The notes below the pieces were generated by a model, which was given only the letters and a program-made list of their open reading frames with translations, had not been told where the DNA came from and made no database searches. A DNA stretch of 64,000 nucleotides, from contig FNAW01000005.1 of NCBI GenBank assembly GCA_900102115.1, positions 1-64,000 on the forward strand, written 5' to 3'. The DNA comes from Blastococcus fimeti. GTDB taxonomy: Bacteria > Actinomycetota > Actinomycetes > Mycobacteriales > Geodermatophilaceae. This document shows, in pieces, positions 9,202 through 19,364 of this stretch. Both the position numbers and the translations under genes were made by a program. How positions within the stretch are numbered: the stretch's first letter is position 1; the number at the start of each line of letters is the position of its first letter.

Positions 9202-10101
9202 GTGACCTACTCGATCGTCGCCCGCGACCCCGAGACCGGGGAGATGGGCGTCGCCACCCAGTCCCAGGCCTTCGCCGTCGGCAACAGCGTGCCCTTCGCC
9301 CTGCCCGGCCACGGGGTCATCGCCACCCAGTCGATGGCCGAGCCCATGTACGGCTCGGTCGGCCTCGACCTGCTGCAGGGCGGCTTCACCGCGCAGGAGG
9401 TGCTCACCGCCCTCAGCAGCGTCGACCCGCAGCCCGAGCGGCGGCAGCTGGCGATCCTCGGTGTGACCGGCGATCTCGCCGCCTACACCGGCGCGCAGTG
9501 CGTGGACGCTGCCGGCCACCTCGTCGGGGAGACCTGCGTCGCGCTGGCCAACATGGCCACCTCCCCGCAGGTGTGGGAGTCGATGGTCGAGCGGTTCGAG
9601 AGCTCCGGCGGGCCGCTCGCCCAGCGCCTGCTCACCGCCTTGCAGGCGGGGGAGGAGGCCGGCGGTGACTTCCGGGGACGGCGGTCCGCGGCGATCATGG
9701 TCATCCGCGCGACCACCACGGGTCGCCCCTGGCACGACATGGTGGTCGACCTGCGGGTCGACGACGCGGCCGACCCGATCACCGCGCTCGCCGACCTGCT
9801 GGTGACCCGCGCCCGGTACCAGGACGTCGTCCGCGCGTTCCAGCTCGCCATCGACGGCGACCCGGTGACCGCCGACCGGGAGCTGGAGCTGCTGCGGCCC
9901 ATGGACGCGGTGACCGAACCCGACCAGCTGATGTGGCGGGCCGTGGTGGCGGCGCTGGCCGGCAGGGAGGACGCCGCACGCGAGATGCTGGCGGACCTGG
10001 AATCCTGCGCGCCGCAGTTCCTGGAGGCGACACGGCGCTTCGGCAAGGCCGGGCTGATGCCGACCGAGGTCATCGAGCGGATCGTGCCGAGGCGCAGCTG
10101 A
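9202..10101 (+). CDS. DUF1028 family protein (Ntn-hydrolase-like)
   Basis: 299 residues. The N-terminal ~200 residues match DUF1028: TYSIVARDPETGEMGVATQS, a region GNSVPFALPGHGVIATQS, and VALANMATSP. This family is predicted to have an Ntn-hydrolase fold, and many members carry a peptidoglycan-binding or unknown C-terminal part. Here residues ~215-299 form a helical tail that is TPR-like in appearance (AFQLAIDGDPVTADRELELL). Substrate unknown. The start is GTG 9202, 81 bases downstream of the divergent lipoprotein start. It converges tightly on the MmcQ gene, with 5 bases between the stops. Confidence 0.85.
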   Translation: MTYSIVARDPETGEMGVATQSQAFAVGNSVPFALPGHGVIATQSMAEPMYGSVGLDLLQGGFTAQEVLTALSSVDPQPERRQLAILGVTGDLAAYTGAQCVDAAGHLVGETCVALANMATSPQVWESMVERFESSGGPLAQRLLTALQAGEEAGGDFRGRRSAAIMVIRATTTGRPWHDMVVDLRVDDAADPITALADLLVTRARYQDVVRAFQLAIDGDPVTADRELELLRPMDAVTEPDQLMWRAVVAALAGREDAAREMLADLESCAPQFLEATRRFGKAGLMPTEVIERIVPRRS

Positions 10102-10106
10102 GGTCG

Positions 10107-10496
10107 TCAGGACGCCGGTGGCGGGTGCTCGGCGAGCAGCCGGCGGGGCGCCCGGCAGGCCCAGGCCTCGGCGGCCAGCTCGGTCAGGGCCTGCCCGTCC
10201 AGCCGGTCCAGGCGGCACAGCACGGCGGGGTAGCCGTCGAAGTGCGACGTCGTGAAGTAGAGCTCGGGCTCCGCGGCGATCAGCGCCGCCTTCGCGCCCT
10301 CGTCCGGCACGTACGCGGCGACGACCGGGCCGGTCGGGGCCGCGGCACCGAGCTCGGCGACGTCCTTCTTCCCCAGCGGGCGCTCCCACACGAACGACTT
10401 GTCCCGCACCTTCCACTGCCGCCACCCGCGGGAGAGCCCCTCGCTGGTCTCCGGCAGGGCCAGGCAGGTCCGCGCCACGTCGTCCCAGGTCGCCAT
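10107..10496 (-). CDS. MmcQ/YjbR family DNA-binding-like protein, copy 1
   Basis: 129 residues. TWDDVARTCLALPETSEG at the N-terminus, KSFVWERPLGKKD and LYFTTSHFDGYPAVLCRLD are the usual features of the MmcQ/YjbR (CyaY-like fold) family, whose biochemical role is not established although some members are called DNA-binding. It is followed upstream by a second copy (10506-10889) in the same orientation, about 60% similar by eye over the whole length, clearly a tandem duplication. ATG 10496 has TAGCGT 6 bases upstream, so this copy probably has its own leaderless promoter, squeezed into the 9-base gap and the end of copy 2. Confidence 0.88.
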   Translation of the reverse strand: MATWDDVARTCLALPETSEGLSRGWRQWKVRDKSFVWERPLGKKDVAELGAAAPTGPVVAAYVPDEGAKAALIAAEPELYFTTSHFDGYPAVLCRLDRLDGQALTELAAEAWACRAPRRLLAEHPPPAS

Positions 10497-10502
10497 GCCG
10501 GC

Positions 10503-10508
10503 ACGCTA
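10503..10508 (-). promoter_or_regulatory. Candidate -10 element for leaderless MmcQ copy 1
   Basis: TAGCGT on the minus strand ends 6 bases before the ATG at 10496. Its first bases overlap the stop codon region of MmcQ copy 2, so the second gene would carry the promoter of the first. Confidence 0.45.
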
Positions 10509-10889
10509 GGACGGCCGGTTCCCGGCCACCAGACCTCGTGGCGCGCGGGCGGCCCACGCCTCGGCCACCAGCTCGGTCAGCGCCTGCGCGTCGAGGGCGT
10601 CCAGCCGACACATCAGCGCCGGCCACCCGTCGACGTGCGCGGTGGTGAACCACACGTCCGGCTCGGTGGCCAGCAGCGCGGCCTTCGCCCCCTCGTCCGG
10701 GACGTAGGCGACCAGCACCGGCCCGGTCGGGGCGTCGGCGCCGAGTTCGGCCAGATCGACGCGGTGCAGCGGCCGCTCCCGGACGAAGGTCTTCCCGCGG
10801 AGCCACCGACGACGTCCCGAGGCGGAGACGGCCTCCGTCGTCGCCGGCAGCGCCAGGCAGGCCCGTGCGACGTCGTCCCAGGTCAGCAC
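10506..10889 (-). CDS. MmcQ/YjbR family DNA-binding-like protein, copy 2
   Basis: 127 residues, paralogue of the neighbour at 10107-10496. It shares TWDDVARACLALPAT, GPVLVAYVPDEGAKAALLA, WFTTAHVDGWPALMCRLDALDAQALTEL and the AEAWAARAPR ending. Differences concentrate near residues 18-50. The start is GTG 10889; TACGGT lies 5 bases upstream, slightly closer than in the other leaderless candidates of this window. It reads away from the GGDEF-EAL gene on the other strand, which starts about 110 bases off. Function unknown, as for the family. Confidence 0.86.
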   Translation of the reverse strand: MLTWDDVARACLALPATTEAVSASGRRRWLRGKTFVRERPLHRVDLAELGADAPTGPVLVAYVPDEGAKAALLATEPDVWFTTAHVDGWPALMCRLDALDAQALTELVAEAWAARAPRGLVAGNRPS

Positions 10890-10999
10890 GCCCAACCGTA
10901 AACCGGCGGCGGTGACGGCGTCCCTCCGTCGGGGGAGGCCGGGTCGGGAAGTGCGGCGTGCGTGCTCCAGATCACGCCGGCGGCGGCCGATGGGGAGGC

Positions 11000-13294
11000 A
11001 TGCGAGATGGGCGAGCGGACGTCCTCGAGGACCTGTCCGGCGAGGTGCACGACGACGAGCGGTCCCTCCGCGTCGTCCGCCTGCTCGCCATGTACCTGGT
11101 GGGCATCTGGGTGGTCGCGCTGACCGCGGTCGCGCTCGGCGCGGACGCCGTCGGAGACCTGCTGGCCGCCCAGGGCAAGCTCTTCTTCCTCGCCGGCCTC
11201 GTGCTCGTGCTGGTGGTCCGGGGAGCCGGGACGCGGGACGACCGCGCCTCCTGGTGGTGCTTCGCCGCCGCCGTGGCCTCCTACCTGGGCGGCGCGGCCG
11301 CCTACGAGTTCTACTACCGCGGCCTCGACGTCCAGCCGCGCCCGTCGTGGTCCGACGTCGCCTTCCTCGGCTTCTTCCCGCTCGCCTTCGCCGCCTTCCT
11401 CCTGCTCCTCCGCGGCCGGGTCCGGAAGCTGACGGCGAACATGTGGCTCGACGTCCTCGTGACCGGCTGCACCGCGGCCGCGGTCGCCGCCGCCGCCGGC
11501 ATCGGTGCACAGCTGCAGTCCGCGGACGGCGGTGTGCTGGGCGTCGCGACCGCGATGCTCTACCCGATCGGCGACCTGCTGCTGCTCAGCCTGATCGCCG
11601 GCGGCCTGGTGCTCATCGGCCGGGGAGCCGGACCTGGCTGGTGGTGGGTGACCGCCGCGCTGACCCTGTTCGTCGTCACCGACACCGTCTACGCCTACCA
11701 GCTGACCCACGGCAGCTACACCGTCGGTGGGCCGCTGGACATCGCGTGGGGGCTGGCCTTCGTCTGCTGCGGCATGGCCGCCACCCAGCGCACCCCGCGT
11801 CGCACCGCGGTGCGGGCCGACGGCAGCGGCGTCCTGCTCATCCCCGGAAGCTGCGCCCTGACCGCCCTGGCGCTGCTCTTCATCGGCTACCTCGCCACCG
11901 GAGACCCGGTCGCCGGCGCGTTCGCGCTGCTCGCCGTCGTCGCCGCGCTGGCGCGCACCGCCCTGACCTTCCGGGACGTGCGGGCGCTGGCCGACAGCCG
12001 CCGGCAGGCGCGTACCGACGAGCTGACCGGGCTGCCCAACCGGCGCTCGGTGTTCGAGGCGCTGGCCACCACCGACATCCGGCTGGCCGCCGGCGACCGG
12101 ATCGCCGTCCTGGTCCTCGACCTGGACAGGTTCAAGGAGATCAACGACTCCCTCGGTCACGCCGTCGGCGACGCCCTGCTGGCCCAGGTGGGCCCGCGGC
12201 TGCGCGCCGAGCTGCGGGCCGAGGACGTGCTGGCCCGGCTGGGCGGCGACGAGTTCGTCGTCCTCGCCCACGACCTCGACGCCGAGGAGGCCCGGCTGCT
12301 GGGCGAGCGCCTGCGCACCCGACTGCAGCACCCCTTCGCCTTCAGCGGCATGGGCCTGAGCGTGGACGCCAGCGTCGGCGTCGCCATCGGCCCGGACGAG
12401 TCGCTCAGCGCCGTCGAGCTGCTCCAGCTGGCCGACCTGGCGATGTACTCGGCCAAGACCACCCGCTCCGGAGTGGCGGTGTACGACGAGGAGCGCGACG
12501 GTCACGGCCGCCACCGGCTCGAGGACGTCGCGCAGCTGCGCCAGGCCATCGAGCGGGACGAGCTGGTGCTGCACTACCAGCCCAAGCTGGCCCTCCCGAC
12601 CGGTGCCGTCGAGGGTGTGGAGGCCCTCGTCCGCTGGCAGCACCCCACCCGCGGACTGCTCTACCCCGACGCGTTCATCGACCTCGCCGAGTCCGCGGGC
12701 CTCATGGCGCCGCTGACCAACCGGGTCGTCGACATGGCGCTGGCCCAGTGCCGGGCCTGGGCCGACCTCGGCCGCCGGCTCACCATGGCGGTCAACGTCA
12801 GCCCCTCCAACCTCGTGGACGAGGCCTTCCCGGACCAGGTGCGGGCGCTGCTGTCCCGGTACGACCTCCCGGCGGAGTCCCTCGTCCTGGAGGTGACCGA
12901 GAGCCTGCTCATGGAGGACCGGGAGCGCGCCGTGCGCGTGCTCGGCCGGCTCCGCGACGAGGGCGTCGGTGTCGCCATCGACGACTACGGGACCGGCTAC
13001 TCGAGCCTCGCCTACCTCGCCTCCCTGCCGGTGACCGAGCTCAAGCTGGACCGGACCTTCGTCGGCGCGATGACCGGCAGCCCGCGGGCCGAGTCGATCG
13101 TCACCTCGACGCTGCAGCTGGCGCACGCCCTCGGGCTGGTGCTCGTGGCCGAGGGCGCGGAGGACCAGGAAACCGTCGACGCGCTGACCCTGCTGGGCTG
13201 CGACGTCGTCCAGGGCTACCACCTGAGCCGGCCGCTGCCGGCCGAGGCCCTGTGGTCGTGGCTCGAGGACCGGGCCCTCGTGGACGCCGGCTGA
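11000..13294 (+). CDS. Membrane-bound GGDEF-EAL protein (cyclic di-GMP synthesis/breakdown)
   Basis: 764 residues from ATG 11000. Residues ~30-330 hold about nine hydrophobic helices and probably form a membrane sensor. Then a GGDEF domain with an intact RLGGDEFVVLAHD near residue 414, and an EAL domain beginning EGVEALVRWQHP near 538. The EAL domain keeps NVSPSNL, LVLEVTESLL, VAIDDYGTGYSSL, ELKLDRTF, EGAEDQETV and VVQGYHLSRPL, so both activities could be present. Which one dominates cannot be told. The start is uncertain: GGGGAGG is only 1 base before ATG 11000; GTG 10958 and GTG 11045 are alternatives. Confidence 0.93.
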   Translation: MRDGRADVLEDLSGEVHDDERSLRVVRLLAMYLVGIWVVALTAVALGADAVGDLLAAQGKLFFLAGLVLVLVVRGAGTRDDRASWWCFAAAVASYLGGAAAYEFYYRGLDVQPRPSWSDVAFLGFFPLAFAAFLLLLRGRVRKLTANMWLDVLVTGCTAAAVAAAAGIGAQLQSADGGVLGVATAMLYPIGDLLLLSLIAGGLVLIGRGAGPGWWWVTAALTLFVVTDTVYAYQLTHGSYTVGGPLDIAWGLAFVCCGMAATQRTPRRTAVRADGSGVLLIPGSCALTALALLFIGYLATGDPVAGAFALLAVVAALARTALTFRDVRALADSRRQARTDELTGLPNRRSVFEALATTDIRLAAGDRIAVLVLDLDRFKEINDSLGHAVGDALLAQVGPRLRAELRAEDVLARLGGDEFVVLAHDLDAEEARLLGERLRTRLQHPFAFSGMGLSVDASVGVAIGPDESLSAVELLQLADLAMYSAKTTRSGVAVYDEERDGHGRHRLEDVAQLRQAIERDELVLHYQPKLALPTGAVEGVEALVRWQHPTRGLLYPDAFIDLAESAGLMAPLTNRVVDMALAQCRAWADLGRRLTMAVNVSPSNLVDEAFPDQVRALLSRYDLPAESLVLEVTESLLMEDRERAVRVLGRLRDEGVGVAIDDYGTGYSSLAYLASLPVTELKLDRTFVGAMTGSPRAESIVTSTLQLAHALGLVLVAEGAEDQETVDALTLLGCDVVQGYHLSRPLPAEALWSWLEDRALVDAG

Positions 13295-13304
13295 CCCCTG
13301 GACC

Positions 13305-13329
13305 GCGGCGCCCCTGACCCCGGCGCCGC
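13305..13329. terminator. Small hairpin between convergent genes
   Basis: Perfect 8-base arms (13305-13312 and 13322-13329, GCGGCGCC/GGCGCCGC) around a 9-base loop, placed exactly between the stops of the GGDEF-EAL gene and the membrane protein at 13330. No U-run. Probably a bidirectional terminator. Confidence 0.45.
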
Positions 13330-14283
13330 TCACCACCCGGGCGTGAGCCCGTCGTCCAGCCAGCTCTCGTACTCGTCGTCCGTCATCGGCCGGGCCGCGT
13401 CCAGCGCCTCCTGGAGCGCCTCGAGGGAGACCCCGGGGCGCGCCATCACCCCGACCCGGGCGTCCGGGTCGTGACGGGACAGCTCCTGCCAGCTGCCCGT
13501 CGAGCGGAGCCACGTCCGGTCCCCCAGGGGCGTGCACGCGGTCATCGGGTGGTCGCCCTCCGGGGTGTAGAAGGAGAACTGGGCGCAGGGATCGGGTTCC
13601 CCCGCGTGCACCGGCCGGTCGCGGAACAGCTGCAGCCCGTCCTCCGCCGGCCCGGCGACCGGATCGAGGTCGGTCCAGATGAACGGGCTGCCGGTGGCCT
13701 GGGACGGCCCCAGCCGGTAGCCCTCGACCTCGCTCACCCACGGGTGCTCGAGCGTGCCGACCTCGGTGAGGATCCGCTCGGTCTGCTCCTCCTCGGCCGC
13801 CTGCAGCGCTCCGGGGACGACGACCGCGGCCACGCCACCCACGAGCAGCACGCTCGAGACGGCCCGCGCCGCGCCGGGCCACTGCAGGCCGGCGAGGACC
13901 GGGAAGGGCAGCGCGGCGGCCGCGACGAGCACCGGCACCGGCAGCCGGTCGACGACGTCGGAGTGCAGCCCCCAGAACGCGCCGGCCAGCGCGACCGCGG
14001 AGCCCAACCCGCCGACGACGAGACCGCGGACGACCGATCCCGGCCGGCCGACGGCACCCGGTCCGGCCGCCCGGTCGAGGGCGGCGGCTCCGGCGCTCGA
14101 CAGGCAGACCAGGCCACCGGCGGAGACCATGACCGCGGGCCAGCCGCCGAACAGCGACGCGCCGAGGAGCGGTGCGCCCACGACCGCCGCCAGGAGGCCC
14201 AGCAACCCGGCGAGGACGACGTGGCCGACGGCGAGCCCGCCCCGGGGAGCGGGCAGCTCGGTCGAGTGGGGGGTCGCCGTCAC
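13330..14283 (-). CDS. Membrane protein of unknown function
   Basis: 317 residues. Five or so hydrophobic stretches fill residues ~20-165 (for example VVLAGLLGLLAAVVGAPLLG and SSVLLVGGVAAVVVPGAL). The remaining ~150 residues are soluble, with a conserved-looking WTDLDPVAGPAEDGLQLFRD, and two cysteines (DPCAQFSFY and MTACTPLGD) that may pair. The C-terminal domain is probably extracytoplasmic, by inference from the positive-inside rule. I do not recognise the family. It starts with GTG 14283 and lies just downstream of the second sdh operon in the same direction, separated from it by a terminator-like hairpin. Confidence 0.7.
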   Translation of the reverse strand: MTATPHSTELPAPRGGLAVGHVVLAGLLGLLAAVVGAPLLGASLFGGWPAVMVSAGGLVCLSSAGAAALDRAAGPGAVGRPGSVVRGLVVGGLGSAVALAGAFWGLHSDVVDRLPVPVLVAAAALPFPVLAGLQWPGAARAVSSVLLVGGVAAVVVPGALQAAEEEQTERILTEVGTLEHPWVSEVEGYRLGPSQATGSPFIWTDLDPVAGPAEDGLQLFRDRPVHAGEPDPCAQFSFYTPEGDHPMTACTPLGDRTWLRSTGSWQELSRHDPDARVGVMARPGVSLEALQEALDAARPMTDDEYESWLDDGLTPGW

Positions 14284-14301
14284 CGGCGCAGTCTGGCAGC
14301 A

Positions 14302-14337
14302 GACGGGCGGGGACCCCCGGAGGGATCCCCGCCCGTC
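14302..14337 (-). terminator. Terminator of the second sdh operon
   Basis: Perfect 12-base arms (14302-14313 and 14326-14337, GACGGGCGGGGA/TCCCCGCCCGTC) around a 12-base loop, 21 bases after the sdhB stop. There is no U-run, as is common in high-GC actinobacteria. Confidence 0.65.
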
Positions 14338-14358
14338 AGCGGTCGTGCGTCCGGAGCG

Positions 14359-15114
14359 TCAGCTCTTGGGGCGGGCCCCCGCGCGCAGGGCGCCGAGCAG
14401 GTCGTGGTTGAGCCGCGAGATGGTCTCCATCGAGATGCCCTTGGGGCAGGCCGCGGAGCATTCGCCGATGTTGGTGCAACCGCCGAAGCCCTCGCGGTCC
14501 TGCTGGGCGACCATGTTGACCACCCGGTCGTTGCGCTCGGGCTGACCCTGGGGGAGCAGCCCGAGGTGGGTGACCTTGGCTGCGGTGAACAGCATCGAGG
14601 AGGCGTTCGGGCAGGCCGCGACGCAGGCGCCGCAGCCGATGCAGGTGGCGGCGTCGAACGCGTTGTCGGCGTCCTTCTTCGGCACCGGGGTGGCGTGCGC
14701 CTCGGGCGCGGTGCCGGTCGGGACGCTGATGTAGCCGCCGGCCTGGATGATCCGGTCCAGGGCACGCCGGTCGACGGCGAGGTCCTTGATGATCGGGAAG
14801 GCCGAGGCGCGCCACGGCTCGATGTCGATCGAGTCGCCGTCCTTGAACGAGCGCATGTGCAGCTGGCACGTGGTGGTCTGCTGCGGACCGTGCGCCTCGC
14901 CGTTGATCACGACGCCGCACATGCCGCAGATGCCCTCGCGGCAGTCGTGGTCGAAGGCGACCGGGTCGTCGCCCTGCATGATCAGCTGCTCGTTGAGGAC
15001 GTCGAGCATCTCCAGGAACGACATGTCGGGCGAGATGTCGGTGACCTTGTAGGTCACCATCTTGCCCTTGACCGTCGGGCCCTGCTGGCGCCAGACGCGC
15101 AGCGTCAGGTTCAT
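14359..15114 (-). CDS. sdhB: Succinate dehydrogenase iron-sulfur subunit, second enzyme
   Basis: 251 residues from ATG 15114. [2Fe-2S] cysteines are in [15 protein letters not shown] and [10 protein letters not shown]. The C-terminal clusters are bound by [15 protein letters not shown] and [16 protein letters not shown]. It is the last gene of a C-A-B operon with a diheme-type anchor (Bacillus/Streptomyces-like). Three starts have ribosome-binding sites: ATG 15114 (GGAG, 9 bases), ATG 15162 (GAAGG), and GTG 15186, whose GTGA overlaps the sdhA stop. I prefer 15114 because homologues begin [12 protein letters not shown]; the overlap start would add 24 residues. Confidence 0.94.
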   Translation of the reverse strand: MNLTLRVWRQQGPTVKGKMVTYKVTDISPDMSFLEMLDVLNEQLIMQGDDPVAFDHDCREGICGMCGVVINGEAHGPQQTTTCQLHMRSFKDGDSIDIEPWRASAFPIIKDLAVDRRALDRIIQAGGYISVPTGTAPEAHATPVPKKDADNAFDAATCIGCGACVAACPNASSMLFTAAKVTHLGLLPQGQPERNDRVVNMVAQQDREGFGGCTNIGECSAACPKGISMETISRLNHDLLGALRAGARPKS

Positions 15115-15182
15115 GCCGCGCTTCTCCGGACCGGTGCCGGTGTCGCCGACGCTGGAGCGCATGGTGCCTTCGTGTGTGGCTG

Positions 15183-17129
<1,947 letters not shown>

Positions 17130-17156
17130 GCCTTGGGTCTCCTAGGCGGAAGAGTC

Positions 17157-17861
17157 TTAGTCGATCAGACCGAAGAGGATGGAGAAGGGCGTGAGCAGGA
17201 AACCGATCGTCAGGACCGTCGCGATCGCGGTGGCGGCGTAGTTGACGGTCACCTCACGACGGCGGTTGCTCTGCCCGAGGGTCTGCGTGGCGCTCCAGAT
17301 GCCGTGGCGCAGGTGCATGCCCACGAGGATCACCGAGATGGCGTAGAAGATCGTGACGACGGGGTTCTGGAAGCTGGCGAGCATCCGGTCGAAGGGCTCG
17401 CCGTCGCGGCCCTCGGAGTTCACCGCACCCAGGGTGAGGTCGAGGATGTGGAAGATGACGAACGCCAGGATGATGACGCCGCCCCAGCGCATCGTCCGGG
17501 AGGCGTAGCTCTGGGCCACGGCCTTCTTGGTGACGTACCGCTCGGGGCGGGCGTTGCGGGCCTGGCGCCACAGCGAGACGGCGGCCCAGATGTGCGCCAC
17601 GACGGCCACGAGCAGCACGATGCGGATCAGCCACAGCGCGGTGGCGCCCGGCAGCGCCGGGTTGCCGATCGTGCGGAGCCACTCCGAGTAGTGGTTGAAC
17701 TCGTCGGCGCCGGCGAACGCCTTGAGGTTCCCGATCATGTGCGCGATCAGGTAGAGCACCAGGACGATGCCGCTGATCGCCATGACGGCCTTCTTGAAGA
17801 CCGAGGTGGTCTTCGCCGCCTTCGGGGTCCTGCGCTGAGTCGAGTCCGTCACCGTCACCAC
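17157..17861 (-). CDS. sdhC: Succinate dehydrogenase cytochrome b subunit
   Basis: 234 residues with five transmembrane segments, the expected number for the single-anchor, two-heme cytochrome b556 family. Candidate heme histidines: IAHMIGNLKAF near residue 45, VVAHIWAAVSLW, FVIFHILDLTLG and GMHLRHGIWSATQTLG. It should pass electrons to menaquinone. GTG 17861 is chosen because TAGTTT lies exactly 7 bases upstream (leaderless pattern). A second GTG follows at once (17858), and a TTG at 17903 would give a longer but less likely product. Confidence 0.94.
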   Translation of the reverse strand: MVTVTDSTQRRTPKAAKTTSVFKKAVMAISGIVLVLYLIAHMIGNLKAFAGADEFNHYSEWLRTIGNPALPGATALWLIRIVLLVAVVAHIWAAVSLWRQARNARPERYVTKKAVAQSYASRTMRWGGVIILAFVIFHILDLTLGAVNSEGRDGEPFDRMLASFQNPVVTIFYAISVILVGMHLRHGIWSATQTLGQSNRRREVTVNYAATAIATVLTIGFLLTPFSILFGLID

Positions 17862-17868
17862 GGCGCCC

Positions 17869-17874
17869 AAACTA
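17869..17874 (-). promoter_or_regulatory. Candidate -10 element for leaderless sdhCAB
   Basis: TAGTTT on the minus strand, 7 bases before GTG 17861. It is among the most AT-rich hexamers in this intergenic region. No convincing -35 at the usual distance. Confidence 0.5.
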
Positions 17875-17924
17875 GGACGTTCCTGGTCCGGCCACCACGT
17901 CAACGCGCGGTGACACAGCTCTCG

Positions 17925-17943
17925 TAAGGGTTGCCTTACCGGC
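17925..17943. promoter_or_regulatory. Possible DtxR/IdeR iron box between sdhCAB and the molybdopterin oxidoreductase gene
   Basis: The 19 bases from 17925 match TWAGGTWAGSCTWACCTWA at 14 of 19 positions by my count. They contain a perfect GTAAGG/CCTTAC inverted repeat (17924-17929 and 17934-17939). The site is 63 bases upstream of sdhC and 56 bases upstream of the divergent gene. Confidence 0.35.
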
Positions 17944-17998
17944 AGATGGGCCGTTCACTGGCGGGTCGCACTGCGTTCGGATGCGGGAGAGTGACCAC

Positions 17999-18607
17999 AT
18001 GCCTGGACCCACCCGCGGCTTCCTCGGACGCCGTCGCGACCGAGATGCCCGCCTGCCGCCCGGTCAGTACGACGCGGGCTCCGACTGGCCGGTGCTCACC
18101 GCCGAGCCGACCCCGCGCATCGCGCCGGAGACCTGGTCGATCACCGTCGACGGCGCGGTGGAGGCGCCGACGACGTGGTCCTGGGACGAGGCGCACGCGC
18201 TGCCGCGGTCGGAGTACCGCGGCGACATCCACTGCGTGACCACGTGGTCGAAGTTCGGCACCTGGTTCGCCGGCGTCTCCGTCGACACCCTGCTCGAGGC
18301 CGCCCGGCCCACCGCCGAGGCGCACTTCGTCATGGCGACGTCGAAGACCGGCTACACGACCAACCTGCCGCTGGAGCACGTCACCGGCGGCCAGGCGTGG
18401 ATCGTGTGGGAGTACGACGGCAAGCCGCTGCCGATCGAGCACGGCGGCCCGGTGCGGCTGCTCGTGCCGCACCTGTACTTCTGGAAGAGCGCGAAGTGGA
18501 TCAGCAAGCTGACGCTGCTGCACCGCGACCAGCCCGGCTTCTGGGAGCAGAACGGCTACCACGACCTGGGTGACCCCTGGCGGCAGCAGCGGTACCAGGG
18601 TGACTGA
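17999..18607 (+). CDS. Sulfite-oxidase-like molybdopterin-dependent oxidoreductase
   Basis: 202 residues from ATG 17999, which has GGGAG 8 bases upstream. The protein is a compact molybdopterin domain of the SuoX/YedY superfamily. WSITVDGAVEAPTTWSWDEA is the usual lead-in, and the Cys in GDIHCVTTWSKFGTWFAGV is the expected molybdenum ligand. GGPVRLLVPHLYFWKSAKW closes the family signature. There is no signal peptide or Tat motif, so it is probably cytoplasmic. It overlaps the next gene by 8 bases; that gene encodes a ferredoxin-reductase-like protein which would supply or accept electrons. Substrate unknown. Confidence 0.9.
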   Translation: MPGPTRGFLGRRRDRDARLPPGQYDAGSDWPVLTAEPTPRIAPETWSITVDGAVEAPTTWSWDEAHALPRSEYRGDIHCVTTWSKFGTWFAGVSVDTLLEAARPTAEAHFVMATSKTGYTTNLPLEHVTGGQAWIVWEYDGKPLPIEHGGPVRLLVPHLYFWKSAKWISKLTLLHRDQPGFWEQNGYHDLGDPWRQQRYQGD

Positions 18608-19340
18608 GGACGGGGCCGTCCTCGGCGCGGGTGTGCCGGACGCGCCGGCCGGCGGCTGGCGGACGGCGACGGTCTCGGGGGTGCGGCGGCCGATCCAGCG
18701 CTCGGTGCAGCTGCGCCTCGACGTCCACGACCGGATCGACCACCTGCCCGGCCAGCACTACGTCGTCCGGCTGACCGCCGAGGACGGCTACACCGCACAG
18801 CGCTCGTACTCGGTCGCCTCCGCGCCCGGCGACCCGCTGGTGGAGCTGTTCGTCGAGCGGCTGGACGACGGCGAGGTGTCGACCTACCTCGCCGACGTCG
18901 TCGAGCCCGGCGACGAACTGGAGGTGCGCGGCCCGATCGGGGGCTGGTTCGTGTGGGACGGCGAGTCCCCGGCGCTGCTGGTCGCGGGCGGAGCGGGCGT
19001 CGTGCCGTTCGTGTCGATGCTGCGGCACGCCCGCGCGCTCGGCCGTGAGGACCTCCTGCGGATCGCCGTCTCGGCCCGCACGATGGCGCAGCTGCCCTAC
19101 GCCGACGAGCTGGTCGCGGCCGGTGCGCTGGTCGTCCTCAGCCGCGAGGAGTACGGCATCCGCCCGGCCGGCCGGCTGCGCGCGGAGGAACTGCTCCCGC
19201 TGTGGGAGCCGGACCAGACCACCTACGTCTGCGGGTCGGCGGCCTTCGCCGAGGCGGCGACGCAGCTGCTCGTCGCGTCGGGCCGGCCGCCCGCGTCCAT
19301 CCGGGTGGAGCGCTTCGGGCCGAGCGGTGGCCCTGCCTGA
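18600..19340 (+). CDS. FAD/NAD(P)-binding oxidoreductase (ferredoxin reductase-like)
   Basis: 246 residues. The FAD-binding motif RSYSVASAP is near residue 68, and the NAD-binding GGAGVVPFVSMLRH is near residue 130. VCGSAAFAEAATQLL close to the C-terminus is the usual last motif of the FNR superfamily. There is no C-terminal [2Fe-2S] ferredoxin domain, so it is a pure flavin reductase module. GTG 18600 overlaps the end of the upstream molybdopterin gene by 8 bases, which ties the two together as a two-component enzyme (inference). It converges on the response regulator gene, 24 bases away. Confidence 0.9.
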   Translation: MTEDGAVLGAGVPDAPAGGWRTATVSGVRRPIQRSVQLRLDVHDRIDHLPGQHYVVRLTAEDGYTAQRSYSVASAPGDPLVELFVERLDDGEVSTYLADVVEPGDELEVRGPIGGWFVWDGESPALLVAGGAGVVPFVSMLRHARALGREDLLRIAVSARTMAQLPYADELVAAGALVVLSREEYGIRPAGRLRAEELLPLWEPDQTTYVCGSAAFAEAATQLLVASGRPPASIRVERFGPSGGPA

Positions 19341-19364
19341 CCCGACGGCAGCCCGGAAGGGGCG

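Noticed and set aside
12157..12462. Short Ser/Arg-rich frames inside the GGDEF domain on the minus strand
   Set aside because: They are typical shadow frames of a GC-rich gene.
10883..13882. A 999-codon minus-strand open frame
   Set aside because: Antisense to the GGDEF-EAL gene, with no recognisable domain. High GC in third positions explains the lack of stops.
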